Positions 38,821 through 47,361 of a DNA stretch of 64,000 nt are shown piece by piece; positions within the stretch are counted from its first letter, which is position 1; each line of letters starts with the position of its first letter. A program made the translations under genes and the position numbers. The notes under the pieces were generated by a model. The model saw only the letters and a list, made by a program, of their open reading frames with translations, searched no databases and was not told where the DNA came from. Source of the DNA: Comamonas sp. (GTDB lineage: Bacteria > Pseudomonadota > Gammaproteobacteria > Burkholderiales > Burkholderiaceae_C); NCBI GenBank assembly GCA_031277805.1, contig JAITLR010000019.1:1-64000 (forward strand), read 5' to 3'.

Positions 38821-39531
38821 TCATGGCATTCTGAAGTAATACCAGATGCCGGTGGCGGCAAGAGCCAGCACCAGCAGCCACAGAAACCAATTTTGGCCTT
38901 TGGGCACTTCGCCCGGCGAAGGTGCTCCGGGCTGAAAACTATTGTGTGTACTGGCCTGGACCGATTGCCGTTGCAGGTTCTGCCAGTCCAGCGCAATGCC
39001 GTCCATGGCTGCATCGATATGGTCCTTGGCTTGCGCCAGCCCCAGACCCGTGGCCTCGCGCAGCAGCTTGATGGCCTCGACCTTGCTGCCGCGCGCCATG
39101 GCGTCTTCCACCTTGGCCCTGGCCTCGACCGGCACAGCGGCAGCACCGGACATCAGCATCTCTATCGTCTTGGCATGGTCGCCGCTCACGGTGATGGAGC
39201 TGGTGGTCTTGCCATTGATGGTGGTGCTGCTGGTCTTGATGGAGGTGAAGGAGTTCTCGCCCGAGGCATTGGCCTGGTTCAACTGATCCAGCAACTGTGT
39301 GGCGTCCTTCATGCCCAATCTTTCCAGCTGCTCGCGCAACTGCTGCATGGCTTCGGTCTGGGTCAATTCTGATGCCTCGGACCGGATGAAGTTCGGCTCA
39401 TCGCTGGCTTCCAGCAGGTCTTTGGCCTCTTTCAGACCCAGCCCGCACTGCTCGCGCAGCTGTTTGATGGCCTCGATCTTGTGGCCGTTTTGCCAGTGTT
39501 GGAGTATCGCTGGCGGAATCTGTGTAGGCAT
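38821..39531 (-). CDS. Membrane-anchored protein with two ribosomal L7/L12 C-terminal-like domains
   Basis: 236 residues. Two copies of a bL12 C-terminal-like motif: IEAIKQLREQCGLGLKEAKD near the start and VEAIKLLREATGLGLAQAKD at about residue 150. Between them lies a Ser/Thr-rich segment, and at the end a single membrane helix (FLWLLVLALAATGIWYYF) anchors it with the domains in the cytoplasm. In ribosomes this domain binds translation factors; here the role is unknown. The start at 39531 gives a typical N-terminus; ATG 39558 is possible. It follows the DUF1963 gene after 38 b. Confidence 0.78.
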   Translation of the reverse strand: MPTQIPPAILQHWQNGHKIEAIKQLREQCGLGLKEAKDLLEASDEPNFIRSEASELTQTEAMQQLREQLERLGMKDATQLLDQLNQANASGENSFTSIKTSSTTINGKTTSSITVSGDHAKTIEMLMSGAAAVPVEARAKVEDAMARGSKVEAIKLLREATGLGLAQAKDHIDAAMDGIALDWQNLQRQSVQASTHNSFQPGAPSPGEVPKGQNWFLWLLVLALAATGIWYYFRMP

Positions 39532-39569
39532 GGGCTGCACTTTCTGAAGGTTGCACATGAACTCCGGCC

Positions 39570-40334
39570 TCAGCCGCAGTCCACCCGCAGGCGGCCGAAG
39601 TCCTTGGCGCGCAGTTTGTCGTCCTCGATGAAGGCCATGAGCCGCGCTCCGTCCTGCCAGCACCAGTTGAATTCTTCGTGCGACTGCAGCGTCAGCAGCG
39701 AACGCCAGTGCGAGCCGCTGGGGTACTCCTCCAGATCGGGCGTGGGGTCGTAGCCCAGGCTGTCCCAGGAAGGGCGGCCCAGCAGATAGTCGCGCGGCAG
39801 AGCACCGCCTTCTTCGAGCGTATCAAACCAGTCATGGAGTTCGTCAAAATCAACGGGCCAGTCCTGGCGCAGTTCTTCATGGCGAGGAATGTCGATGCCG
39901 TTTTCAAATTGCAGCGCACGGCTGTCCGTGACCCAGTGGTGAGGAGCCTGGATCTCATGCATATCGCTGGTGTCCGGCCAATAGAAAGCCTTGAGGTAGT
40001 CTTCATCACGCCAGAAAATGGCATCGTCCTCGTCAAGGCCGTAGAACAGCGACAGCAGGCCGTTGGTGGGCAGTTCGGCCGGGCGGCCCGGGCCATCGGG
40101 TAGTTCCGCAAAGTTGATCTGCCCGACAAACAGATAGTGACCGTCGGGGTGCTCGGGCCACGCAAAGCCTGCAGGCACCATGGGCTGGCCGCCAAAGCGG
40201 CTTTCCAAGGGCTGGCCCTTGCTTGTGCCCAGTCGAATGGCGACGACGGGCTGGGCCAGATTCAGGAAATACTGTTTATGGGCCTGCAGCAGAGGCGAGG
40301 CATCCAGGTGTTTTTCAAGCGTTTCGATGTCCAT
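39570..40334 (-). CDS. DUF1963 (YwqG-like) protein
   Basis: 254 residues from ATG 40334 (ATG 40364 adds ten). Family blocks: LGTSKGQPLESRFGGQPMVP, HYLFVGQINFAELP, LLSLFYGLDEDD and a C-terminal FNWCWQDGARLMAFI. YwqG-like proteins are cytoplasmic, of unknown function, and often neighbour toxin-immunity or LXG genes. It is followed by the L7/L12-like membrane protein and probably shares its transcript. Confidence 0.85.
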   Translation of the reverse strand: MDIETLEKHLDASPLLQAHKQYFLNLAQPVVAIRLGTSKGQPLESRFGGQPMVPAGFAWPEHPDGHYLFVGQINFAELPDGPGRPAELPTNGLLSLFYGLDEDDAIFWRDEDYLKAFYWPDTSDMHEIQAPHHWVTDSRALQFENGIDIPRHEELRQDWPVDFDELHDWFDTLEEGGALPRDYLLGRPSWDSLGYDPTPDLEEYPSGSHWRSLLTLQSHEEFNWCWQDGARLMAFIEDDKLRAKDFGRLRVDCG

Positions 40335-40473
40335 GAAGCTTTGGGCAGTGGAATTGCAGGCCATTCTGGCTCAGACGGCGGCCAGGCTTTGCCGGACGCC
40401 TTCTGACAGATGCAACAAATCGTCTGCCTGTTGCGCTCTTGCATGTCTCTCTATCGTCTTGCTGCTTTTAAAT

Positions 40474-41256
40474 TCATGGCTGCATGCGCAGGTATTCAAA
40501 GGATTTGAGGCGGAATCGACTCAGAACCTCTGGGGAGCTGCCCAACGATATCGACACTTGACGATCCAGTTGATCGGTCCAGGCCTGATAGGTACGCAGA
40601 GCCATGGCGTGCAATTGGCCGATACGCGGCTGCAACCGGGCCAGAATCTGCGCCTCGCTTTGCACGGCGGGGCCGCTGGCCTTTTGAAGCTCACTCCGGC
40701 CTTCACGACACCACTGGCGCACGCTGGCTTCGGTGACTTCCAGATGACCCTGAAACGCCCAGTGGCGGCCTCGGACAAAGCCCTTGTTCAGACAGTGCTG
40801 CGCATACATGGTGCGGCTGGCGCCTTGCGGGATTTCAAAGGTGTCGTAGTGCCAGTTGAAGAGGGTGGCCTGTGCCGGCAAATCCATCAGCTGCTGGGCG
40901 CAGGTGGTGATGCGGACTTCACTCCAGCCGATATTGGGGCAGGGGTTGCGCCAGACGCGCGCGCCCATGGCACGGGCCAGCATTTGCGCGCCAAAACAGT
41001 GGCCAAGCACGGGCACATCGTGCTGTAGCGCGCTTTGCAGCAGGCAGCGCTCGTTCTCGATCCAGCGCAGTTGTTCATTGGCGCAGTGATTGCTGCCCAG
41101 CACGATGATGCCGCGATAGTCACACGCATTGGCGGGGGCCGAGCCTTGGGCACATGGGTCCAGCAGCACATGGGCGATGCCTTGCTGGCGCAGGTGATCG
41201 AGCAGGATGCCCGGGCCTTGCGATGCTTCATGCTGGAGGATGGCGACTGGTTTCAT
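40474..41256 (-). CDS. Class I glutamine amidotransferase-like protein
   Basis: 260 residues. The nucleophile elbow is PVLGHCFGAQMLARAMG with the catalytic Cys; the His-containing block is NWHYDTFEIPQGA and the C-terminal one FQGHLEVTE. It resembles stand-alone GMP synthase/GuaA-like amidotransferases such as those acting on gamma-glutamyl compounds. Substrate unknown. Monocistronic, divergent from kup. The 3' end is 110 b from the DUF1963 start. Confidence 0.87.
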   Translation of the reverse strand: MKPVAILQHEASQGPGILLDHLRQQGIAHVLLDPCAQGSAPANACDYRGIIVLGSNHCANEQLRWIENERCLLQSALQHDVPVLGHCFGAQMLARAMGARVWRNPCPNIGWSEVRITTCAQQLMDLPAQATLFNWHYDTFEIPQGASRTMYAQHCLNKGFVRGRHWAFQGHLEVTEASVRQWCREGRSELQKASGPAVQSEAQILARLQPRIGQLHAMALRTYQAWTDQLDRQVSISLGSSPEVLSRFRLKSFEYLRMQP

Positions 41257-41454
41257 AGAGCAGGCCTGCGCGGGCAGGCCGTTGGTTCAGAGGCCTTCAC
41301 TCTAGGTTTGAGCTGCTTAAGCCCGCGTACGAAATGCGGCGACTGCCATCAAGCCTGCATCAAGTTGAAATCAAGCCGAGGGGCTTATGCTTTTTGCCAT
41401 TGCGTTCGGCCCTCATGCCAGAATGGGTCGGCATCACAGATCAAATACCAACTC

Positions 41455-43353
41455 ATGCACCAGACCCATGAAGAAAAGTCCGACCACGGAAGCACCCAGT
41501 CCGCGTTGACATTGGCGGCCCTGGGTGTGGTATTCGGGGATATAGGTACCAGTCCGCTTTATGCCTTCAAGGAGGCTTTCACCGGCGGCCACGGGATGGC
41601 GGTATCGCCGGAGAACGTGCTGGCTGCGCTGTCCGCCTTGCTCTGGGCGGTGATTGTGATCGTGGCCATCAAATATGTCTGGGTGGTGCTCAGCTATGAC
41701 AACGATGGCGAAGGCGGCGTGCTGGCGCTGACGGCACTGGCCCACCGCGTGATGGGAGACAGCTCACGCCGTTCACGCTTTGTCGTGGGGGCGGGGGTGT
41801 TTGCCGCCGCGCTGTTCTATGGCGACGCCATCATCACGCCGGCCATTTCCGTGCTGTCGGCCGTCGAGGGCATGAGCATTGCCACGCCGCAGTTCGAGCA
41901 TTTCATCGTGCCCATCACCATAGGCATTCTGATCGGGCTGTTCTCCATACAGATGAAAGGCACCAGCGTGGTCGGCAAGCTGTTCGGCCCGGTCACCATC
42001 GTCTGGTTTGTGGCCATCGCCTGGGTGGGTGTGAGCAGCATTGCACAGACCCCCATGGTGCTGCAGGCCGTGAACCCGCTGCATGCGCTGCGCTTTGCCG
42101 TGCAGCATACGGACAAGGCTTTCTTCCTGCTGTCTGCCGTGTTCCTGGCCATGACGGGGGCCGAGGCTCTGTATGCCGACATGGGCCACTTTGGCAGCCG
42201 GGCCGTGCGCATTGGCTGGTACGGGCTGGTGTTTCCGGCGCTGATGCTCAATTACTTCGGGCAAGGTGCGCTGCTGCTGCGCAATGCCGAGGCGGCCAGC
42301 AATCCCTTCTTCCTGCTGGCCTCGCCGTCCTGGCTGCTGGTCTTTGTGGTGCTGGCCACGGCAGCCACGGTGATTGCTTCGCAGGCCACCATCTCGGGGG
42401 CTTATTCGATGACGCTGCAGGCCAGCCGTCTTGGCTATCTGCCCCGCGTGCGCGTGCTGCACACCTCCGACAAGGAGCAGGGCCAGATCTATATTCCCAG
42501 CGTGAACTGGTTGATGCTGCTGGCCGTGATTGCGCTGGTGCTGGCCTTCAAATCCTCGGGGGCGTTGGCGGCGGCCTACGGTATCGCGGTTTCGGGCACG
42601 ATGCTGATCACCACCATGCTGGTGGCTTTTGTGGTCTACCTGGGACGCAGGCCCTTCAGGCGGTTGACTCTAGGAGCTCTTGCCTGTTTTGCGCTGCTGG
42701 AGATCGGTTTCTTTTTCTCCAATCTGACCAAGCTGGAGCAGGGCGGCTGGTTCCCGTTGACCATGGGCGGCCTGATCTTCACGGCCTTGGTGACCTGGCG
42801 CGATGGCACGCAACTGGTGGCGGAACACCGTCGGCGGCTGGATATTCCCATGGAGGACTTCATGAGCTCGCCCATGCAGGGCGTGCCCGTGGTTTCAGGC
42901 ACGGCCGTCTATCTGACGTCCGACCTCAAGCTGGTGCCCAATGCGCTGTTCCACAATCTCAAGCATTTCAAGGTCATGCATGAGCAGACCGTGTTTCTGC
43001 ATGTGGTCAATGAAAACGCGCCCTATGTGCAGGACGCCCAGCGCCTGCAGCTGCAGCGCCTGTGCAACGGGGTCTGGACGCTGGCCATGCATTTCGGTTT
43101 TCGCGAGCAGCCCAATATTCCGGAAGCTCTGAAGCTCATTCAGCCTGACGAAGAAGGCGAAACACCGAATCTGGACCCCATGACGACAAGCTTCTTCGTG
43201 GCTCGTGTGCAGGTGGTGGATGGACCTGGCGGTCTGTCGGCCTGGCGTTGCGCATTGTTCGGCTGGATGACCCGCCAGTCGGCCAGCGCCACCACCTACT
43301 ACAAGCTGCCTGCCAACCAGGTGGTGGAGCTGGGAACGCAAGTCCTTCTTTGA
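41455..43353 (+). CDS. kup: Low-affinity potassium transport protein Kup
   Basis: 632 residues. Starts with a short soluble segment, then TLAALGVVFGDIGTSPLYAFKEAF, the Kup signature, about twelve membrane segments with FYGDAIITPAISVLSAVEGM, and a hydrophilic C-terminal domain ending YYKLPANQVVELGTQVLL. It imports K+ with protons across the inner membrane. The start is ATG 41455; a longer reading from 41035 overlaps the divergent amidotransferase gene. Monocistronic. Confidence 0.95.
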   Translation: MHQTHEEKSDHGSTQSALTLAALGVVFGDIGTSPLYAFKEAFTGGHGMAVSPENVLAALSALLWAVIVIVAIKYVWVVLSYDNDGEGGVLALTALAHRVMGDSSRRSRFVVGAGVFAAALFYGDAIITPAISVLSAVEGMSIATPQFEHFIVPITIGILIGLFSIQMKGTSVVGKLFGPVTIVWFVAIAWVGVSSIAQTPMVLQAVNPLHALRFAVQHTDKAFFLLSAVFLAMTGAEALYADMGHFGSRAVRIGWYGLVFPALMLNYFGQGALLLRNAEAASNPFFLLASPSWLLVFVVLATAATVIASQATISGAYSMTLQASRLGYLPRVRVLHTSDKEQGQIYIPSVNWLMLLAVIALVLAFKSSGALAAAYGIAVSGTMLITTMLVAFVVYLGRRPFRRLTLGALACFALLEIGFFFSNLTKLEQGGWFPLTMGGLIFTALVTWRDGTQLVAEHRRRLDIPMEDFMSSPMQGVPVVSGTAVYLTSDLKLVPNALFHNLKHFKVMHEQTVFLHVVNENAPYVQDAQRLQLQRLCNGVWTLAMHFGFREQPNIPEALKLIQPDEEGETPNLDPMTTSFFVARVQVVDGPGGLSAWRCALFGWMTRQSASATTYYKLPANQVVELGTQVLL

Positions 43354-43426
43354 TGAGGAATCAGCCTGCAGCCCTGTTAGGGAGGGTGTGCAGGCTGCTA
43401 TTTCTAGACGAATTTCGATGGAGAGC

Positions 43427-43756
43427 TTATTCGCCCAGCGCATCCAGCGCACGGGCCGAATACACCATGGCCGCGCCGGCGTTGAGAGCCACGGCCACAC
43501 CCAGGGCTTCGGCAATTTCCTCCCTGGTCGCGCCTGCTGCCTTGGCCGCCTTGGTATGCACGGCAATGCAGCCGTCGCAACGCGTGGTCACGCCCACGGC
43601 GATGGCGATCAGCTCGCGTGTCTTGGCGTCCAGGTGGCCCGTCTTGCTGCCAGCCGAGGACAAGGCCTTGTAGCCTTCCATGGTTCCGGGCGAGAGCTTT
43701 GAGAATTCTCCCAGACGGCCAGCCAGTTCCTTGCGGTATTCATTCCAGTCCAGCAT
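43427..43756 (-). CDS. Carboxymuconolactone decarboxylase-family (AhpD-like) protein
   Basis: 109 residues. KTRELIAIAVGVTTRCDGCIAVHTKAA-type segment with CxxC and H of the AhpD redox centre; AGATREEIAEALGVAVALN follows. Probably a small peroxidase/disulfide protein rather than a true decarboxylase, as there are no aromatic-degradation genes nearby. AAGGAG precedes the start. Divergent from an AraC regulator that may control it. Confidence 0.92.
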   Translation of the reverse strand: MLDWNEYRKELAGRLGEFSKLSPGTMEGYKALSSAGSKTGHLDAKTRELIAIAVGVTTRCDGCIAVHTKAAKAAGATREEIAEALGVAVALNAGAAMVYSARALDALGE

Positions 43757-43825
43757 GTGATGCTCCTTGTGTTGAAGACCTTGATTGTGTTGCGCGGATC
43801 TGAATCATTCAATGTAGGATTAGCT

Positions 43826-43843
43826 CGAATTTTTTAGAATTCG
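43826..43843. promoter_or_regulatory. Dyad just before the AraC gene
   Basis: CGAATT (43826-43831), six bases, AATTCG (43838-43843), ending 4 b before the AraC start and inside the intergenic region shared with the AhpD-like gene. Possible operator; no consensus is known to me. Confidence 0.35.
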
Positions 43844-43847
43844 TCTC

Positions 43848-44798
43848 ATGGATGCTTTGAGTCGCCTTCTTCAACTGGCCCAGGTGCAGGTGTCGATAGA
43901 TGTACGCTGCCTGCTGGGTGGCGGCTTTGTACTGCCGCATGCGCAGCTGCAGCAGGAAGCGGCTTTTCACCATGTGCTGGCGGGGCAGTGCCGTCTTCAA
44001 TTGCCGGGGCGGGAGCTGCAGCTTCAGGCTGGCGACTTTGTGTTGCTGCCTTTGGGAAGCGAGCATGAGGTGCACTCTGCCTTGCCTATCCGCTCGGTGG
44101 CTCTGCAGGTGCAACAGCCCTTGATGAAGACCGAGCCTGCGCTGCCGCTGAAAACCAATGTACAGGAGCAGAGTGATGCTTCTGTCGAGTTGCTGTGCGG
44201 GCGCTTTCGTTACGCTCAGGGAGCGGGGCAGTTGTTGGCTTGCTGGCTGCCCGAAGTGCTGCATGTCAGCCTCAAGGGTGTTGCCCCCGACTCTGATTTG
44301 AAGGTATTGCTGCAGTGGCTGCGTGCGGAGGCACAGGGCGCCCCCAGACCTGGCGCGCATGCGGTGATCGACGGTCTGGGCCAGGCCATGCTGGCACTGG
44401 CCTTGCGGGCGGCACCGCAGTCGCCACTGCCCGCAGGTCTGCTGCCGCTGCTGGCCGATGCGCGGCTGGCTGCATCGATTCGCGCCGTGCTCGATGCACC
44501 GGGCCGGAACTGGACCATAGAGACATTGGCCAGTACGGTCGCCATGTCGCGTGCCACTTATGCGCGCCGCTTTCAGGCATTGGCGGGTTGCGGTGTGGCC
44601 GAGTTCGTGCTGCGTACTCGCATCATGCAAGCCTGTGCCTGGCTTGCCACGGGACAGAGCATTGCGGGTGTGGCCGAGGCTGTGGGCTATGGCTCGGAAG
44701 CGGCGTTTGTCACGGCCTTCAAGCGTGTGGTGGGCCAGACCCCGGCGCGCTGGCGCCGAGCGGGCAGCCATGCACGTTCTGTGCAACAACAGGGCTGA
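43848..44798 (+). CDS. AraC-family regulator with cupin sensor
   Basis: 316 residues. The N-terminal cupin-like half (FVLPHAQLQQEAAFHHVLAG, LQAGDFVLLPLGSEHEV) is followed by two C-terminal HTH motifs (IETLASTVAMSRATYARRF, IAGVAEAVGYGSEAAFVTAF) ending GQTPARWRR. Divergent from the AhpD-like gene and probably its regulator. Relatives of this cupin-AraC type often pair with small oxidoreductases or DJ-1 proteins. The start sits close to an upstream dyad, with no clear Shine-Dalgarno sequence. Confidence 0.92.
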   Translation: MDALSRLLQLAQVQVSIDVRCLLGGGFVLPHAQLQQEAAFHHVLAGQCRLQLPGRELQLQAGDFVLLPLGSEHEVHSALPIRSVALQVQQPLMKTEPALPLKTNVQEQSDASVELLCGRFRYAQGAGQLLACWLPEVLHVSLKGVAPDSDLKVLLQWLRAEAQGAPRPGAHAVIDGLGQAMLALALRAAPQSPLPAGLLPLLADARLAASIRAVLDAPGRNWTIETLASTVAMSRATYARRFQALAGCGVAEFVLRTRIMQACAWLATGQSIAGVAEAVGYGSEAAFVTAFKRVVGQTPARWRRAGSHARSVQQQG

Positions 44799-44829
44799 AT
44801 GAGTATTACGATGCGAACTTCTTTGGAGA

Positions 44830-45009
44830 ATGAGCACCGTGCACATCGCGATTTTGAGCTTTGAGGGCTCTGGCAAGCTGGATTCGCTGATGGCTCCGGG
44901 CATTCTCAACCGCATCAAAAAGTCCGGATGGCGCGTATCAATTGCCGACCCGACACCTGTTCCTGCAGCTTTGCCGACGTCTTCAGAAGGCCCTGCAATC
45001 AACCTATGA
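44830..45009 (+). pseudogene. Truncated DJ-1/PfpI family remnant (59 codons)
   Basis: ATG 44830, behind GGAG, opens MSTVHIAILSFEGSGKLDSL, then APGILNRIKKSGWRVSIADP, which looks like the first beta-alpha-beta of DJ-1/PfpI (ThiJ) proteins. The nucleophile-elbow Cys and the rest of the roughly 190-residue fold are absent. The reading stops at 45009, overlapping the start of the next gene by 4 b. I read it as a deletion remnant of a gene that followed the AraC regulator. Family call by eye. Confidence 0.5.
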
Positions 45010-45623
45010 AAAATTGCTTGACCTTCTACGCTGCCATCTGCATGAGTGCCTGCGTCCTGGCGGCCCAGCCGCGAGCGGTGGATGTCAAAGCCTTTGATCT
45101 TGGCAATGTGAAGCTGGGTATGGATCTCGAGCAAGCCAGATCGGCCATGGCCGCCCATTTTGGCGTGCTGTCGTCAGCGATTGCGTTGGACTACCGAGCG
45201 GAACCCAGCCCGCTGACAGGCACCAAGCTGCCCATGCGTTTGCGCTATGAAAGCGAGGGCGAAGAGCTGAGTGTGAATCTGGAGCCCAGGCTGCCGATCA
45301 GGGCATCGATCAACAGATTCGCGGTGGCACAGGTTGCGCGCCGTTGGCCCGAGGGTGCACGCAGCCAGGCACAAATCTTCGAGGCAGCGCGGGCGCAGTA
45401 TGGAGCGCCGTCTGGCATCGTGGATCAGCGCATGCTGTGGTGCGCAAAACCGTCGGCCGACCCTGCGGTGCTTTGCCTGCAAGACAATCCGGCGGTGCTA
45501 GCGGTGTCCGCAAAGGGGACGGCGCTGTTTGACGTGAGCTGGGTCGATGCCCGTGTGGAGGCAGAGATGGCTGCAAAGGCCAAGAAGGTTCAAGAGTCTC
45601 AGAAGGCCCCAAAGCCCCACTAG
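45006..45623 (+). CDS. Exported protein of unknown function
   Basis: 205 residues. Signal-peptide-like start (MKNCLTFYAAICMSACVLAA, then QPRAVDVK), then a domain containing FDLGNVKLGMDLEQARSAMA, a pattern seen in small periplasmic proteins of unknown role, and a Lys/Glu-rich tail. Two cysteines (WCAKPSADPAVLC) could form a disulfide. The start overlaps the DJ-1 remnant by 4 b. No conserved partner is visible; the SOS operon begins 18 b after its stop. Confidence 0.7.
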   Translation: MKNCLTFYAAICMSACVLAAQPRAVDVKAFDLGNVKLGMDLEQARSAMAAHFGVLSSAIALDYRAEPSPLTGTKLPMRLRYESEGEELSVNLEPRLPIRASINRFAVAQVARRWPEGARSQAQIFEAARAQYGAPSGIVDQRMLWCAKPSADPAVLCLQDNPAVLAVSAKGTALFDVSWVDARVEAEMAAKAKKVQESQKAPKPH

Positions 45624-45640
45624 CTGGCATTGCCTGAAAA

Positions 45641-45656
45641 CTGTATAAAAATACAG
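45641..45656. promoter_or_regulatory. LexA (SOS) box ahead of the FAN1-helicase operon
   Basis: CTGTATAAAAATACAG is a perfect CTGT-N8-ACAG site, 4 b before the ATG at 45661. The TATAAA inside it (45644-45649) can serve as the -10 element, so LexA would block the promoter directly. Confidence 0.85.
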
Positions 45657-45660
45657 TCTC

Positions 45661-47361
45661 ATGTCTGGCACTACCATCGCTCCCCACCGCTTTTACTATC
45701 TGCACAACTTCCAGCAGGCGCTGGACTGGTTGGGCCAGCGCTATGGCGATCTGCTGGATGCCGAGGAGTCACGCTTTCTGCAGCAGTTTCCCCAGTTGCC
45801 GCAATGCTCCCAGGCCCTGCTGGTGCGCATGGTGATGCGCAAAGGGCCCTGGTTTCGCGCCAGCAAGCTGGTCTACGAAGAAATTCCGCACACGGCAGAG
45901 GCTGCAGCGCCGCTGCTGGACATGGGCTGGATCAGTGCCAATGCGCCCATGGGGTTGGCCGAGCTGTTTGACCTGCACACCAAGCCCGAGTTGCTGCAGA
46001 TCCTTAAAAACGCAGACCTCGGCACCATGCTGCGCAAGCCCGAGATGCTGGCCCGGATGCAGGCAGCTTTGGATGAGCAGGCCGGGCTGGGCCAGCCCTA
46101 TGCCTGCTGGAACGAGAAGGCCGATGAGCCCGTCTGGCGCGTGATGGTGGGCGAGTTGTGCGAGCGTCTGCGTCTGATGTTCTTTGGCAATCTCTACCAG
46201 GACTGGTCGGAGTTTGTGCTGGCCGATCTGGGGATTTTTCGTTATGAGGCCGTGGCGCTCGATGCCGCTTCACGTGCGTTTCAAAGCCGTGCTGATGTGG
46301 ACTTTTATCTGAGCATCTCGGCCAGCCGTCAGGCGCTGGATGAGGGAGGCGATGCCGCGCAACTGCTGCAGTCACTGCTCAAGCAGCAAAGCGCCAACCC
46401 CTGGCTGGATCAGCGCCGGGCCAAGGTATTGCTGCGCATAGGTCAGGCCAGTGAGCGCGTGCAGGATTGGCCGTTAGCGATCCAGGCTTATACCGCCAGC
46501 GGCTATCCGGGCGCACGCCATAGGCATATCCGCGTGCTGGAGCGCATGCAATGCTTCGATCAGGCGCTGACGCTTGCCAGTCAAGCGCAGACTGCTCCTG
46601 AAAGTGAAGAGGAACGCCAGCGCGTGGCCCGCATGCTGCCGCGCCTGCGCCGCAGCCTGGGTCTGAGTGGCAGCGCGCGCCAGACTGCACTGGCCCCGGC
46701 GGTGGCGGCCTTGCGCAGCGATGTGCTGCTCGAGCGGCCAGAACAGCCCAGCGCTGTGGAATATGTGCTGCGCGACCATTGGCATAGCGCTGCAGCGCCC
46801 GTGTTCTACGTGGAGAATGCTCTCATCAATTCGCTGTTCGGACTGCTGTGCTGGCCGGCGATTTTTGCGCCCTTGCCAGGTGCATTTTTTCATCCGTTTC
46901 AAAGTGGCCCTGCAGATCTTGGTGCGCCTGATTTTGTTGGGCGCCGGCAGTCGTTGTTCGATGCCTGCATGGCCGAACTGCAGGACGACCGCTACCGGAC
47001 AAGCATTCGCGCGCGTTTTGCAGACAAGGCCGGCATTCAGTCGCCTTTTGTCTTCTGGGGCACGCTGACCGAAGAGCTGCTGGAGCTGGCGCTGGACTGC
47101 ATTCCCGCAGAGCATCTGCAGACGCTGTTTGCGCGCCTGCTGCTGGATGTGAAAGCCAATCGCACGGGCTTTCCCGATCTGGTGCGCTTCTGGCCGGCCA
47201 ACAGCGAGCACGAGGGGCGTTACGAGCTGGTGGAAGTCAAAGCCCCGGGTGACAAGCTGCAGGACAACCAGATCCGCTGGCTGACCTATTGCACAGAGCA
47301 GGGCATTCCCGTGCGCGTTTGCCATGTGCAGTGGGGCACAGCCGAGGCCGGCCCCGAATGA
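45661..47361 (+). CDS. FAN1-like VRR-NUC structure-specific nuclease
   Basis: 566 residues, close to characterised bacterial FAN1. The N-terminus FYYLHNFQQALDWLGQRYGD, then LLVRMVMRKGPWFRASKLVY, is the conserved SAP-like/DNA-binding start. A helical TPR-like middle follows, then the VRR-NUC active site with GFPD (Asp506), VEVK (Glu525, Lys527) and Gln537. FAN1 cleaves 5' flaps and unhooks interstrand crosslinks. The LexA box lies 4 b before the start, so the mRNA may be nearly leaderless; there is no Shine-Dalgarno sequence. Its stop overlaps the helicase start (ATGA), implying coupled expression. Confidence 0.9.
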   Translation: MSGTTIAPHRFYYLHNFQQALDWLGQRYGDLLDAEESRFLQQFPQLPQCSQALLVRMVMRKGPWFRASKLVYEEIPHTAEAAAPLLDMGWISANAPMGLAELFDLHTKPELLQILKNADLGTMLRKPEMLARMQAALDEQAGLGQPYACWNEKADEPVWRVMVGELCERLRLMFFGNLYQDWSEFVLADLGIFRYEAVALDAASRAFQSRADVDFYLSISASRQALDEGGDAAQLLQSLLKQQSANPWLDQRRAKVLLRIGQASERVQDWPLAIQAYTASGYPGARHRHIRVLERMQCFDQALTLASQAQTAPESEEERQRVARMLPRLRRSLGLSGSARQTALAPAVAALRSDVLLERPEQPSAVEYVLRDHWHSAAAPVFYVENALINSLFGLLCWPAIFAPLPGAFFHPFQSGPADLGAPDFVGRRQSLFDACMAELQDDRYRTSIRARFADKAGIQSPFVFWGTLTEELLELALDCIPAEHLQTLFARLLLDVKANRTGFPDLVRFWPANSEHEGRYELVEVKAPGDKLQDNQIRWLTYCTEQGIPVRVCHVQWGTAEAGPE

